A stretch of DNA of 36,533 nt from CAIVAT01 sp037137455 (GTDB lineage Bacteria; Bacteroidota; Bacteroidia; Bacteroidales; FEN-979), in assembly GCA_037137455.1 (NCBI GenBank), contig JBAXKG010000026.1, forward strand, positions 1 to 36,533. Reading direction: 5' to 3'. The notes below the pieces were generated by a model. That model was not told the origin of the DNA and did not search any database. It saw only the letters and a program-made list of their open reading frames with translations. How positions within the stretch are numbered: the first letter of the stretch is position 1; each line of letters starts with the position of its first letter. The translations under genes were made by a program, and so were the position numbers. Shown here in pieces: positions 15,231 through 23,146 of this stretch.

Positions 15231-17081
15231 ATGGTTAAGAAAAAAAGACCTGTTATTGAACGGGAAAGCGTAGTTGTAAAGTTCGTTGGTGACTCAGGCG
15301 ACGGCATGCAACTCACCGGCAGTATGTTTTCGGATGTAGCTGCACTTGTAGGCAATGACCTGGCTACATTCCCCGATTTTCCAGCTGAAATCCGCGCCCC
15401 GCAAAACACCGTGGCTGGCGTATCCGGATTCCAGGTACATATGGGCAGCTCAAAAATTTTCACCACCGGCGATATGGTTGATGTACTGATTGCCATGAAT
15501 CCTGCCTCTCTGAAGGCAAATTTGAAATGGGCCAAAATCGGGGCAACAATTCTAACTGATACCGATTCATTTGATACAAAATCAATTGAAAAGGCAGGTT
15601 ACAAAATGGATCCCTTAACCGACAATTCGCTTGAACGCTATAATATGGTAAAAGCGCCAATAACCACACTTACCAAAGAGAGTCTGAAAGATAAGGGCAC
15701 CGATACCAAAACCGCCGAACGCAGCAAAAATATGTTTGCATTAGGCATGCTTTATTATATTTTCAACCGCGACCTGAAGCCGTCATTCAAATATTTTGAA
15801 CAAAAATTCAAGAAAAAGCCCGAAATCGTCGAGATCAACAAGATCGTTCTCCAGTCGGGATACAATTACGCAGAGACCATCGAAGCTCTTGAATCGGTGA
15901 TACAGGTTTCAGCAGCCAACATGGAAAAGGGCCGTTACCGTAACATCACGGGTAATGTTGCCACAGCCTGGGGTTTACTGGCTGCCTCTGAAAAGTCAGG
16001 CCGTCCCTTATTCCTTGGATCCTACCCCATCACACCGGCAACGGAAATTCTGATGGAGCTTGCTAAACACAAATCGTTGGGCGCAAAGGTTTTTCAGGCC
16101 GAAGATGAAATTGCAGGAATCTGTTCAGCCATTGGCGCTTCCTTCGCGGGTTCGCTGGCTTGCACTACCACTTCGGGTCCCGGACTGTCATTGAAAAGTG
16201 AAGCAATAGGCCTCGCCGTTATTACAGAACTACCACTGGTTATAGTGAATGTACAACGTGGCGGCCCTTCCACGGGTTTGCCAACCAAATCGGAGCAGAG
16301 CGATTTATACCAGGCCTTATTCGGACGTAATGGCGAATGCCCGGTGATTGTCGTTGCCGCCTCAACCTCTGAAAATTGCTTTTATTATGCATACATGACC
16401 GCGAAGTTGTCGATGGAACATATGACTCCCGCCATTCTTCTTACCGATGGATATCTTGGCTTTGGTTCAGCCCTGTTCCGCATTCCGAAGATGGCCGACA
16501 TGCCTGACATCAACCCACCAATCGCTCAGCCCAATGATCCCGATTTCAAACCATACCGGCGTAATCCTGAAACCATGGTACGCCAGTGGGCAATCCCGGG
16601 AACTGAAGGGTTGCGACATCGGGTAGGCGGTCTTGAAAAAGAGAATATTGTGGGTACGGTTTCAACCGATCCGATGAACCATCAGATCATGACTGATCTC
16701 CGTGCAAAAAAAGTGGATAAAGTTGCCGGCTTTATTCCCGATCAGCAAATTGATGGAGAAACCGAAGGCGAACTGCTTGTGGTTAGCTGGGGTGGCACAT
16801 ATGGTGCAGTCCATTCAGCTGTAAGCCAGATGCAAAAGGAGGGAAAAAATATCAGCCATGCCCATTTTCATTACATCATGCCTCTTCCGAAAAATACTGG
16901 TGAGGCGCTGAAAGGTTTTAGAAAAATTGTGGTTTGTGAACTCAATAGCGGACAATTTGTCAACTATCTGCGCATGAAGTTTCCCATGCCAAATATCTAT
17001 CAGTTCAACAAAGTACAGGGATTGCCATTTATGATCAACGAGTTAACGGATAAGTTTAACCAACTTTTGGAGGAGAAATAA
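15231..17081 (+). CDS. korA: 2-oxoacid:ferredoxin oxidoreductase, fused gamma-alpha subunit (2-oxoglutarate type)
   Basis: This 616-residue subunit joins a gamma domain to an alpha domain. The gamma part (about 10-190) has KFVGDSGDGMQLTGSMFSD, FPDFPAEIRAP and FQVHMGSSK. The alpha part (about 240-616) has YPITPATEILMELAKH, FQAEDEIAGICSAIGASFAG and TTTSGPGLSLKSEAIG, plus QRGGPSTGLPTKSEQSDL. Two-subunit enzymes of this kind make succinyl-CoA and reduced ferredoxin from 2-oxoglutarate, though pyruvate or other acids are possible. The reverse, CO2-fixing reaction is known for relatives. The true start is ATG 15231, after the -7 box. The beta subunit starts 1 base after its stop. Confidence 0.9.
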   Translation: MVKKKRPVIERESVVVKFVGDSGDGMQLTGSMFSDVAALVGNDLATFPDFPAEIRAPQNTVAGVSGFQVHMGSSKIFTTGDMVDVLIAMNPASLKANLKWAKIGATILTDTDSFDTKSIEKAGYKMDPLTDNSLERYNMVKAPITTLTKESLKDKGTDTKTAERSKNMFALGMLYYIFNRDLKPSFKYFEQKFKKKPEIVEINKIVLQSGYNYAETIEALESVIQVSAANMEKGRYRNITGNVATAWGLLAASEKSGRPLFLGSYPITPATEILMELAKHKSLGAKVFQAEDEIAGICSAIGASFAGSLACTTTSGPGLSLKSEAIGLAVITELPLVIVNVQRGGPSTGLPTKSEQSDLYQALFGRNGECPVIVVAASTSENCFYYAYMTAKLSMEHMTPAILLTDGYLGFGSALFRIPKMADMPDINPPIAQPNDPDFKPYRRNPETMVRQWAIPGTEGLRHRVGGLEKENIVGTVSTDPMNHQIMTDLRAKKVDKVAGFIPDQQIDGETEGELLVVSWGGTYGAVHSAVSQMQKEGKNISHAHFHYIMPLPKNTGEALKGFRKIVVCELNSGQFVNYLRMKFPMPNIYQFNKVQGLPFMINELTDKFNQLLEEK

Positions 17082-17082
17082 G

Positions 17083-18120
17083 ATGGATTTCGTAAATATG
17101 ACTGTTGAACGTACAAATGTTCAACTTAGCAAAGCAGATTTTGAAAGCGATCAGATGGTAAAATGGTGCCCTGGATGCGGTGGCCATGCCATCCTAAGCG
17201 CCGTTGAACGCGTATTTCCTAAGATCGGTTACCGCAAGGAGAATTTCTGTCTTGTATCCGGAATCGGCTGCTCTTCAAGGTTTCCCTATTATGTTAACAC
17301 TTACGGTATTCATGGCATCCATGGGAGAGCTGCAGCAATATCAACCGGTGTGAAAATTGCAAATCCCCGCCTGAGCGTGTGGACAGTTACCGGCGATGGC
17401 GATTCACTTGCCATTGGAGGGAACCATTTCATCCATGTGATCCGCCGAAATGTCGACATCAACATACTACTCTTTAATAATCAGATTTACGGCTTGACCA
17501 AAGGACAATTTTCTCCGACTACGCCTATGGGTAAAGTCACAAAGACCTCTCCAATGGGGACTATTGAACATCCATTCAACATCGGAGAACTTGTGATGGG
17601 AGCCCAGGGAACCTTCTTTGCCCGTGTTCCCGACAACAACATCGGCCTGATGACCGAATGCATGTTCGAGGCTGCAAAACATGATGGAACATCTGTGACA
17701 GAGATCATGGAGAACTGCATTATTTTCGCCGACAAAGCACATGCCAGCGTCACCGGAAAAGAGGTGAAAGATGAAACAATGCTAATCCTCAAAAATGGTA
17801 TGCCGATGGTTTTTGGAAAGGACTTGACCAAAGGACTTATCCTGAAAGACACTATGCTTGAAGTGGTGGAAATCGGAAAAAACGGGATTACTATCGAGGA
17901 TATCCTCGTTCATGATCAATACAGCCAGGATCCCGGAATTCAGCTAATGCTGGCTAAACTTGCCCCGCCGCATTTCCCTATGGTATTCGGGGTTATCCGG
18001 TCGGCCATGTATCCCACTTATGATGATCTTGTGGAAGAGCAGATCAAATATGCCAAGGAGACTTCAAAGATCAAGAATGTGGACGATTTGTTGAATTCGG
18101 GAGATACCTGGGTAATTTAA
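17083..18120 (+). CDS. korB: 2-oxoacid:ferredoxin oxidoreductase beta subunit
   Basis: This 345-residue thiamine-diphosphate subunit pairs with the gamma-alpha protein. CPGCGGHAILSAVE (near residue 30) and VSGIGCSSRFPYYVNTYGIH are followed by HGRAAAISTGVK. The ThDP motif GDGDSLAIGGNHFIH closes at LLFNNQIYGLTKGQFSPTT. The cysteines of CPGCG and GIGCS are expected ligands of the [4Fe-4S] cluster. The C-terminal 100 residues, with HDQYSQDPGIQLMLAKL, match the full-length KorB family. Spacing to tilS is 36 bases, so these genes may be read together. Confidence 0.92.
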   Translation: MDFVNMTVERTNVQLSKADFESDQMVKWCPGCGGHAILSAVERVFPKIGYRKENFCLVSGIGCSSRFPYYVNTYGIHGIHGRAAAISTGVKIANPRLSVWTVTGDGDSLAIGGNHFIHVIRRNVDINILLFNNQIYGLTKGQFSPTTPMGKVTKTSPMGTIEHPFNIGELVMGAQGTFFARVPDNNIGLMTECMFEAAKHDGTSVTEIMENCIIFADKAHASVTGKEVKDETMLILKNGMPMVFGKDLTKGLILKDTMLEVVEIGKNGITIEDILVHDQYSQDPGIQLMLAKLAPPHFPMVFGVIRSAMYPTYDDLVEEQIKYAKETSKIKNVDDLLNSGDTWVI

Positions 18121-18156
18121 GAACTCCACTTCACAAAGATTATTTTTCTTTCCGGC

Positions 18157-19515
18157 ATGCTTAAGAAGTTTAACAACTTTATATTAAAAACCGCACTTGT
18201 CGAAAAGAGCCAGCATATCCTGCTCTCCGTTAGCGGAGGTATTGATTCAATGGTAATGACAGCCTTGTTTCACCAGGCAAAACTCTCTTTTGGAATAGCT
18301 CATTGCAACTTTGGTCTCCGCGGTATTGAGAGCGATGAAGATGAACGGTTTGTTATCGCAATGGCAGGAAAGTACAAGGTACCCTGCTTCATAAAGAATT
18401 TCAACACAAGCGATTATGCTCACAAAAAAGGCATCTCCATTCAGATGGCAGCACGGGAGCTAAGGTATAATTGGTTTGAAATAATCCGCGAACAGGAAAA
18501 ATTTGATCTCATTGCAACCGCCCACCATCTCGATGATCAGGTAGAGACTTTTCTGATCAACCTCATACGCGGAACAGGGATTGCAGGCTTGCATGGGATC
18601 CCGATAAAAAACGGCAATATCATCAGGCCAATGATGTTCGCTTTTCGTAAGGAAGTTGAGAAGTATGCCTCAGAGCGCCAAATCCTTTACCGTGAAGATC
18701 GTTCAAATAGCGAAATTAAGTATCTGCGAAACAAGATCAGGCATGAAGTGATTCCGCTTTTATGCAGTATCAATCCGGAGTTCAAATATGGATTAACAGA
18801 AAGTATTGCCCGGATCAGCGGGTTTGAGCAAATCGGCAACCATGCTATGGAAGACTGGTGCAGGAAAGCTATGACAACCGATGGTAAAGATAAATTCATT
18901 GATATTAATAATCTCTTAAAAGCTACACCTGTTGAATCCTTCGCATGGGCATTATTGTCGCCATTTGGTTTCAATGAAACACAGGTTTCAAATCTCCTTG
19001 GCTGCCTTGAAAAAGAGAATAGAAAGATATTCTGCTCTTCAACACACAGGCTTGTAAAAGACCGCGAAAGATTGGTCATCAATGCTATTGAACCAAAAAC
19101 TAAGGAAAGGTCTGTAATAATCAACCATTTTTCACATAGGAAAAGCATAAAAATCCCGATCCCACTTGTTTTTACCAGGGTTATTAAAACGGGAAAATAT
19201 GAAATTCCGGCAAGCGGAATGATCGCCACACTTGATTTTGGAAAATTAACATTTCCACTATCAGTGAGAAGATGGCGTCCGGGTGATGCCTTTTTCCCAT
19301 TTGGCATGAAAAATAAGAAGAAGTTGAGTGACTTTTTCATTGATCAGAAATTTTCGCTGAAGCAGAAAGAACAAACCTGGCTTCTTTATTCAGGAAACAA
19401 CATTGCATGGATCATCGGACACCGGATTGATAACAGGTACAGGGTAACATCAGCGACTCAGGAGATGATGTGCATAGTAACGGAAACACCTGACCCGATT
19501 ATCGCGGCGTTTTAG
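18157..19515 (+). CDS. tilS: tRNA(Ile)-lysidine synthetase TilS
   Basis: This 452-residue enzyme makes lysidine at C34 of the AUA-reading tRNA(Ile) from lysine and ATP, an essential step. The PP-loop SVSGGIDSMV lies at residues 24-33. HCNFGLRGIESDEDE and TAHHLDDQVETFLINLIRG are family hallmarks, and SNSEIKYLRNKIRHEVIPLL ends the catalytic domain. The C-terminal substrate-recognition domain is present: RRWRPGDAFFPFGM and KKLSDFFIDQK. Full length for the family. It follows the oxidoreductase genes by 36 bases. Confidence 0.95.
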   Translation: MLKKFNNFILKTALVEKSQHILLSVSGGIDSMVMTALFHQAKLSFGIAHCNFGLRGIESDEDERFVIAMAGKYKVPCFIKNFNTSDYAHKKGISIQMAARELRYNWFEIIREQEKFDLIATAHHLDDQVETFLINLIRGTGIAGLHGIPIKNGNIIRPMMFAFRKEVEKYASERQILYREDRSNSEIKYLRNKIRHEVIPLLCSINPEFKYGLTESIARISGFEQIGNHAMEDWCRKAMTTDGKDKFIDINNLLKATPVESFAWALLSPFGFNETQVSNLLGCLEKENRKIFCSSTHRLVKDRERLVINAIEPKTKERSVIINHFSHRKSIKIPIPLVFTRVIKTGKYEIPASGMIATLDFGKLTFPLSVRRWRPGDAFFPFGMKNKKKLSDFFIDQKFSLKQKEQTWLLYSGNNIAWIIGHRIDNRYRVTSATQEMMCIVTETPDPIIAAF

Positions 19516-19535
19516 GGTGGTACCGGAATTTTCTT

Positions 19536-19543
19536 TAAATTTG
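19536..19543 (+). promoter_or_regulatory. -7 promoter element (TAAATTTG) for the DsbD-like gene
   Basis: TAAATTTG is an exact TAnnTTTG match 28 bases ahead of the ATG at 19564, in the 48-base gap after tilS. No convincing -33 element is visible. Confidence 0.5.
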
Positions 19544-19563
19544 CTTTCCCAAATCATTTATGA

Positions 19564-21657
19564 ATGAAAAATATTCTGATCGGATTGATGGCTTTTGTCT
19601 TATTGCCATTGTACTCCTTTTCACAAATACTTGATCCTGTCAAATGGAGCTTCAAGGTGGAACAGTTAAAACCCGATGAGGCTACCCTGATGTTAATTGC
19701 CAGGGCAGATAAAGGGTGGCATGTATATTCTCAGGATATTCCCAAGGGCGGTCCTATTCCTACATCATTTACTTTTACAAAAAGTTCCCATTATGAACTT
19801 GTCGGGAAGGTTCAGGAACCCAATCCGATTGTTGAAAATGATCCCAACTTCAACATGATCCTGAAATTTTTTGCCGACAAAATAATATTCAAACAAAATA
19901 TCAAGGTTTTAAGCCAGAAAGATTTTAAAGTCAAGGGCGTTGTGAATTTTATGTGTTGCGATGACAAGCAATGTTTACCCCCCAATGATATAGAATTTGA
20001 ATTCATCTTGAAGGGTAACCCAAATGCAGTTGCCCCAATTGCCGCGGTTTCGGGACCAGGGGCCCAAACCGCGGCAACAGATTCAATGAAAAATGCGGCA
20101 TTGGCAACGGCTAAAGCCGATTCCGACACAAAAAAAATTGAACAGACCAAACTTGGAGAAACGGATGCAGATAAAGCAGCCGATCAATCGCTATTATGGT
20201 TCTTTATAATCTCTTTTCTGGCCGGCCTGGCCGCCATCGTGACTCCCTGCGTTTTCCCGATGATACCGATGACGGTGACCTTCTTCATGCACGACAGCAA
20301 TAGCAAAAGGAAGGCACGGTTCGAAGCCATCGTTTATGGATTGTCAATCATTATAATCTACACCGTGATCGGTACCATTGTGGCTATCACCCTGGGCCCC
20401 AATTTTGCAAATTTCCTGAGCACCCATTGGGTGCCAAATGTCTTCTTCTTTCTGATTTTCATGGTTTTTGCTGCATCCTTCCTGGGGATGTTCGAAATTA
20501 CACTCCCCGGCTGGCTGGTCAATAAAGCAGATAAGCAGGCTGATAAAGGTGGTTACAGCGGCGCCTTTTTCATGGCCTTTACATTGGTACTGGTTTCGTT
20601 CTCCTGCACCGGCCCCATTGTAGGAGCCCTCTTGGTTAAATCGGCCGGAGGAGCTATACTGATGCCAATAATCGGAATGCTTGGGTTTTCAATAGCATTC
20701 GCACTTCCATTCGGACTTTTCGCATTTTTTCCATCCTGGCTCGCCGGGTTACCCAAATCAGGCGGATGGCTGAATTCCGTTAAGGTAGTGCTTGGATTTC
20801 TTGAATTGGCCCTGGGTTTAAAGTTCCTCAGTATCGCCGACCAAACCTACCATTGGCATATTCTGGACCGCGAAGTCTACCTTGCCTTCTGGATCGTTAT
20901 CTTCTTCCTGATGGGTTTATATCTCCTGGGAAAATTGAAATTCAATCATGATTCTGACCTGCCCTTCATCAGCGTGCCGCGAATCACGCTTGCCATAATA
21001 GTTTTCACCTTTGTGGTCTATATGATCCCGGGGATGTGGGGAGCCCCGCTCAAGGCATTATCCGGATATCTTCCCCCTGCAACCTACCAGGATTTCGACC
21101 TTAATGCTATTGTTAAAAATGAGATAAAGGCGCTCAATACCAACGGCGGCAGCTCACAGCCGGAGAATTCACTCTGCAATAAACCCAAATATGCCAGTTT
21201 TCTGAGGCTTCCTCATGGTCTCGAAGGATATTTCGATTACCAGCAGGCTCTGGAATGTGCAAAAAAATTAAATAAACCCATTTTTATCGATTTCACGGGT
21301 CACGGGTGTGTAAATTGCCGGCAAATGGAGGCCAATGTTTGGTCTGATCCAAAAGTGTTGAAACGCCTTCGTGAAAATTTTATCGTTACTGCGCTCTATG
21401 TCGATGATAAAACCGACCTCCCTGAAAATGAATGGATCACATCGAAATATGACAAAAAGGTAAAAAAGACTATCGGGAAAAAATTTGCGGATCTTCAAAT
21501 CACCCGTTTCAGTGTTAATTCGCAACCCTACTACGTTCTGCTTGATACAGCTGGTAATTTACTTACTAAACCAAGTGCCTATAACCTCGATATTGATCTC
21601 TTTGTAAAATTCCTGGATACTGGAATAGAAAATTTTAGGAAGCAGCAGAAAAATTAA
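19564..21657 (+). CDS. DsbD-like thiol:disulfide interchange protein
   Basis: This 697-residue inner-membrane protein moves reducing power from cytosolic thioredoxin to periplasmic thiols. A signal peptide ends near SFSQ (about 20). The N-terminal domain holds CCDDKQCLPP (the nDsbD Cys pair). A charged Ala/Lys/Thr linker lies at about 160-215. The CcdA-like membrane domain has conserved helices with TPCVFPMIPMT and SFSCTGPIVGALL, containing the transmembrane Cys pair. The C-terminal thioredoxin domain has C582-VN-C585 (GHGCVNCRQME). All three Cys pairs are intact. Relatives often support envelope redox or cytochrome maturation; the exact partner is not visible here. Confidence 0.92.
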   Translation: MKNILIGLMAFVLLPLYSFSQILDPVKWSFKVEQLKPDEATLMLIARADKGWHVYSQDIPKGGPIPTSFTFTKSSHYELVGKVQEPNPIVENDPNFNMILKFFADKIIFKQNIKVLSQKDFKVKGVVNFMCCDDKQCLPPNDIEFEFILKGNPNAVAPIAAVSGPGAQTAATDSMKNAALATAKADSDTKKIEQTKLGETDADKAADQSLLWFFIISFLAGLAAIVTPCVFPMIPMTVTFFMHDSNSKRKARFEAIVYGLSIIIIYTVIGTIVAITLGPNFANFLSTHWVPNVFFFLIFMVFAASFLGMFEITLPGWLVNKADKQADKGGYSGAFFMAFTLVLVSFSCTGPIVGALLVKSAGGAILMPIIGMLGFSIAFALPFGLFAFFPSWLAGLPKSGGWLNSVKVVLGFLELALGLKFLSIADQTYHWHILDREVYLAFWIVIFFLMGLYLLGKLKFNHDSDLPFISVPRITLAIIVFTFVVYMIPGMWGAPLKALSGYLPPATYQDFDLNAIVKNEIKALNTNGGSSQPENSLCNKPKYASFLRLPHGLEGYFDYQQALECAKKLNKPIFIDFTGHGCVNCRQMEANVWSDPKVLKRLRENFIVTALYVDDKTDLPENEWITSKYDKKVKKTIGKKFADLQITRFSVNSQPYYVLLDTAGNLLTKPSAYNLDIDLFVKFLDTGIENFRKQQKN

Positions 21658-21677
21658 TTTTTAAGATTACTATTTCG

Positions 21678-23057
21678 CTATTTCCCTTCTCTCCACATTT
21701 CTGTATAATATTTGTAGAAATAAGGGATTGTCTCAATTCCCCTGTAGAAATTATCAAGGGGAAAATTCTCATTCGGGGAGTGACATGCATCAGATTCAAG
21801 ACCAAATCCCAATAAAATTGTCTTAACACCAAGAATTTCCTCAAATTGTGGGATTATCGGGATGCTTCCACCGCTGCGGACAGGAATTGGTTTTTTATCA
21901 AATGTGGCTTCAATTGCTTTACTTGCAGCATTGTAACCAATAGTATCAATTGGCGACACATAGGCTTGTCCACCATGTAACGCCTGCACATTTACCTTCA
22001 CTGTTTTTGGTGAAATCGAAGTAAAATATTTTTCAAAAAGCGATCCGATTTTAACCCAATCCTGATTGGGGACAAGGCGCATGGAAATTTTAGCATATGC
22101 TTTGGAGGGCAGCACTGTTTTTGTTCCTTCAATAGTATATCCGCCCCAGATTCCATTTACATCCAGTGTCGGACGAATCCCCGTTCGTTCCTTGGTCGAA
22201 AAGCCCGCTTCTCCATAAAGTTCATCTAACCCGAGATTTTTCTTATACCTCTCTTCATCAAACGGAGCCTTGGCCATTTCATCTCGTTCCTCACGGGAAA
22301 TATTAACAACATCATCGTAAAACCCGGGAATCGTGATACGGCCATTGTCATCGGTAAGTGAAGCAATCAATTTCGTTAAAACGTTGATAGGATTGGCTAC
22401 AGCGCCTCCGAAAATTCCTGAATGCAGATCAATTTTGGGGCCGGTAAGCTCAACCTGCATATATGCCAATCCACGTAACCCAACTGTAATAGAAGGGCTC
22501 TGAACCCCTATCATGCTGGTATCTGAAACAAGGATGATATCTGATTTCAACATCTCTTTATTTTCCCTGCAGAAAGGGGCGATATTCCTGGAACCTATCT
22601 CCTCCTCACCTTCAATCATGAATTTCACATTGCACGGAAGGGTATTGGTGCGAACCATAAGTTCAAAAGCTTTAGCATGCATAAAGGACTGCCCTTTATC
22701 ATCATCAGCTCCACGGGCAAAAATCTTTCCATCACGAACTTCGGGTTTGAATGGATTTGATTCCCACAATTCAACTGGATCAACGGGCATTACATCATAA
22801 TGTCCGTATACAAGAACGGTTGGCAATAAAGGATCAACAATCTTTTCGCCATAAACTATCGGGTTCCCATTAGTAGAAAATATTTCGCTTTTATCACACC
22901 CTGCTTCGCGTAGCGATTTCCGCCAGTATTCGGCAGCTCGAAGCATATCATCTTTATGTTCTGCCATTGAACTTATCGAAGGGATACGGATCAAACCGAA
23001 TAATTCCTGTAAAAAACGATCTTTGTGTAAGTCAATGTAGTCTTTGATATGTTCCAT
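21678..23057 (-). CDS. M20 family dipeptidase
   Basis: This 459-residue zinc aminoacyl-dipeptidase is of the M20 type. VYGHYDVMPVDPVELW gives the first metal His and its Asp. GADDDKGQ bridges the two zincs and EGEEEIGSRN holds the catalytic Glu. LHSGIFGGAVANP is the dimerisation-domain signature. The N-terminus chosen is ATG 23057. The longer frame to 23141 lies upstream of a well-formed promoter and would encode promoter sequence. It converges with the DsbD-like gene, only 20 bases apart, and is divergent from sucA. The role is peptide catabolism, in line with an amino-acid-using lifestyle. Confidence 0.9.
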   Translation of the reverse strand: MEHIKDYIDLHKDRFLQELFGLIRIPSISSMAEHKDDMLRAAEYWRKSLREAGCDKSEIFSTNGNPIVYGEKIVDPLLPTVLVYGHYDVMPVDPVELWESNPFKPEVRDGKIFARGADDDKGQSFMHAKAFELMVRTNTLPCNVKFMIEGEEEIGSRNIAPFCRENKEMLKSDIILVSDTSMIGVQSPSITVGLRGLAYMQVELTGPKIDLHSGIFGGAVANPINVLTKLIASLTDDNGRITIPGFYDDVVNISREERDEMAKAPFDEERYKKNLGLDELYGEAGFSTKERTGIRPTLDVNGIWGGYTIEGTKTVLPSKAYAKISMRLVPNQDWVKIGSLFEKYFTSISPKTVKVNVQALHGGQAYVSPIDTIGYNAASKAIEATFDKKPIPVRSGGSIPIIPQFEEILGVKTILLGFGLESDACHSPNENFPLDNFYRGIETIPYFYKYYTEMWREGK

Positions 23058-23077
23058 TAGATAAATTTTTTGCGGTG

Positions 23078-23107
23078 CAAATATAGCGTTTTGGCCGGAG
23101 AATTCAA
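23078..23107 (-). promoter_or_regulatory. Promoter of the M20 dipeptidase gene
   Basis: On the minus strand, TTG (23107-23105), a 19-base spacer and TATATTTG (23085-23078) match the Bacteroidota promoter pattern well. The dipeptidase ATG is 20 bases downstream of the -7 box. Confidence 0.75.
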
Positions 23108-23122
23108 TTATCACTATATTTG
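23090..23122 (+). promoter_or_regulatory. Promoter of the sucA operon, overlapping the divergent promoter
   Basis: TTTG (23090-23093), a 21-base spacer and TATATTTG (23115-23122) form a consensus promoter. The sucA ATG is 24 bases downstream. It interlocks with the divergent M20 promoter: the two span 23078-23107 and 23090-23122. Confidence 0.72.
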
Positions 23123-23146
23123 ATCCTGAAATGATATTCATCCGGC

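Noticed and set aside
18687..19340. Minus-strand open frame of 217 codons within tilS
   Set aside because: It is a shadow of the tilS coding sequence with no recognisable domain.
23058..23141. N-terminal extension of the M20 dipeptidase
   Set aside because: The stretch overlaps the well-formed minus-strand promoter and would not be transcribed; ATG 23057 fits the family start.
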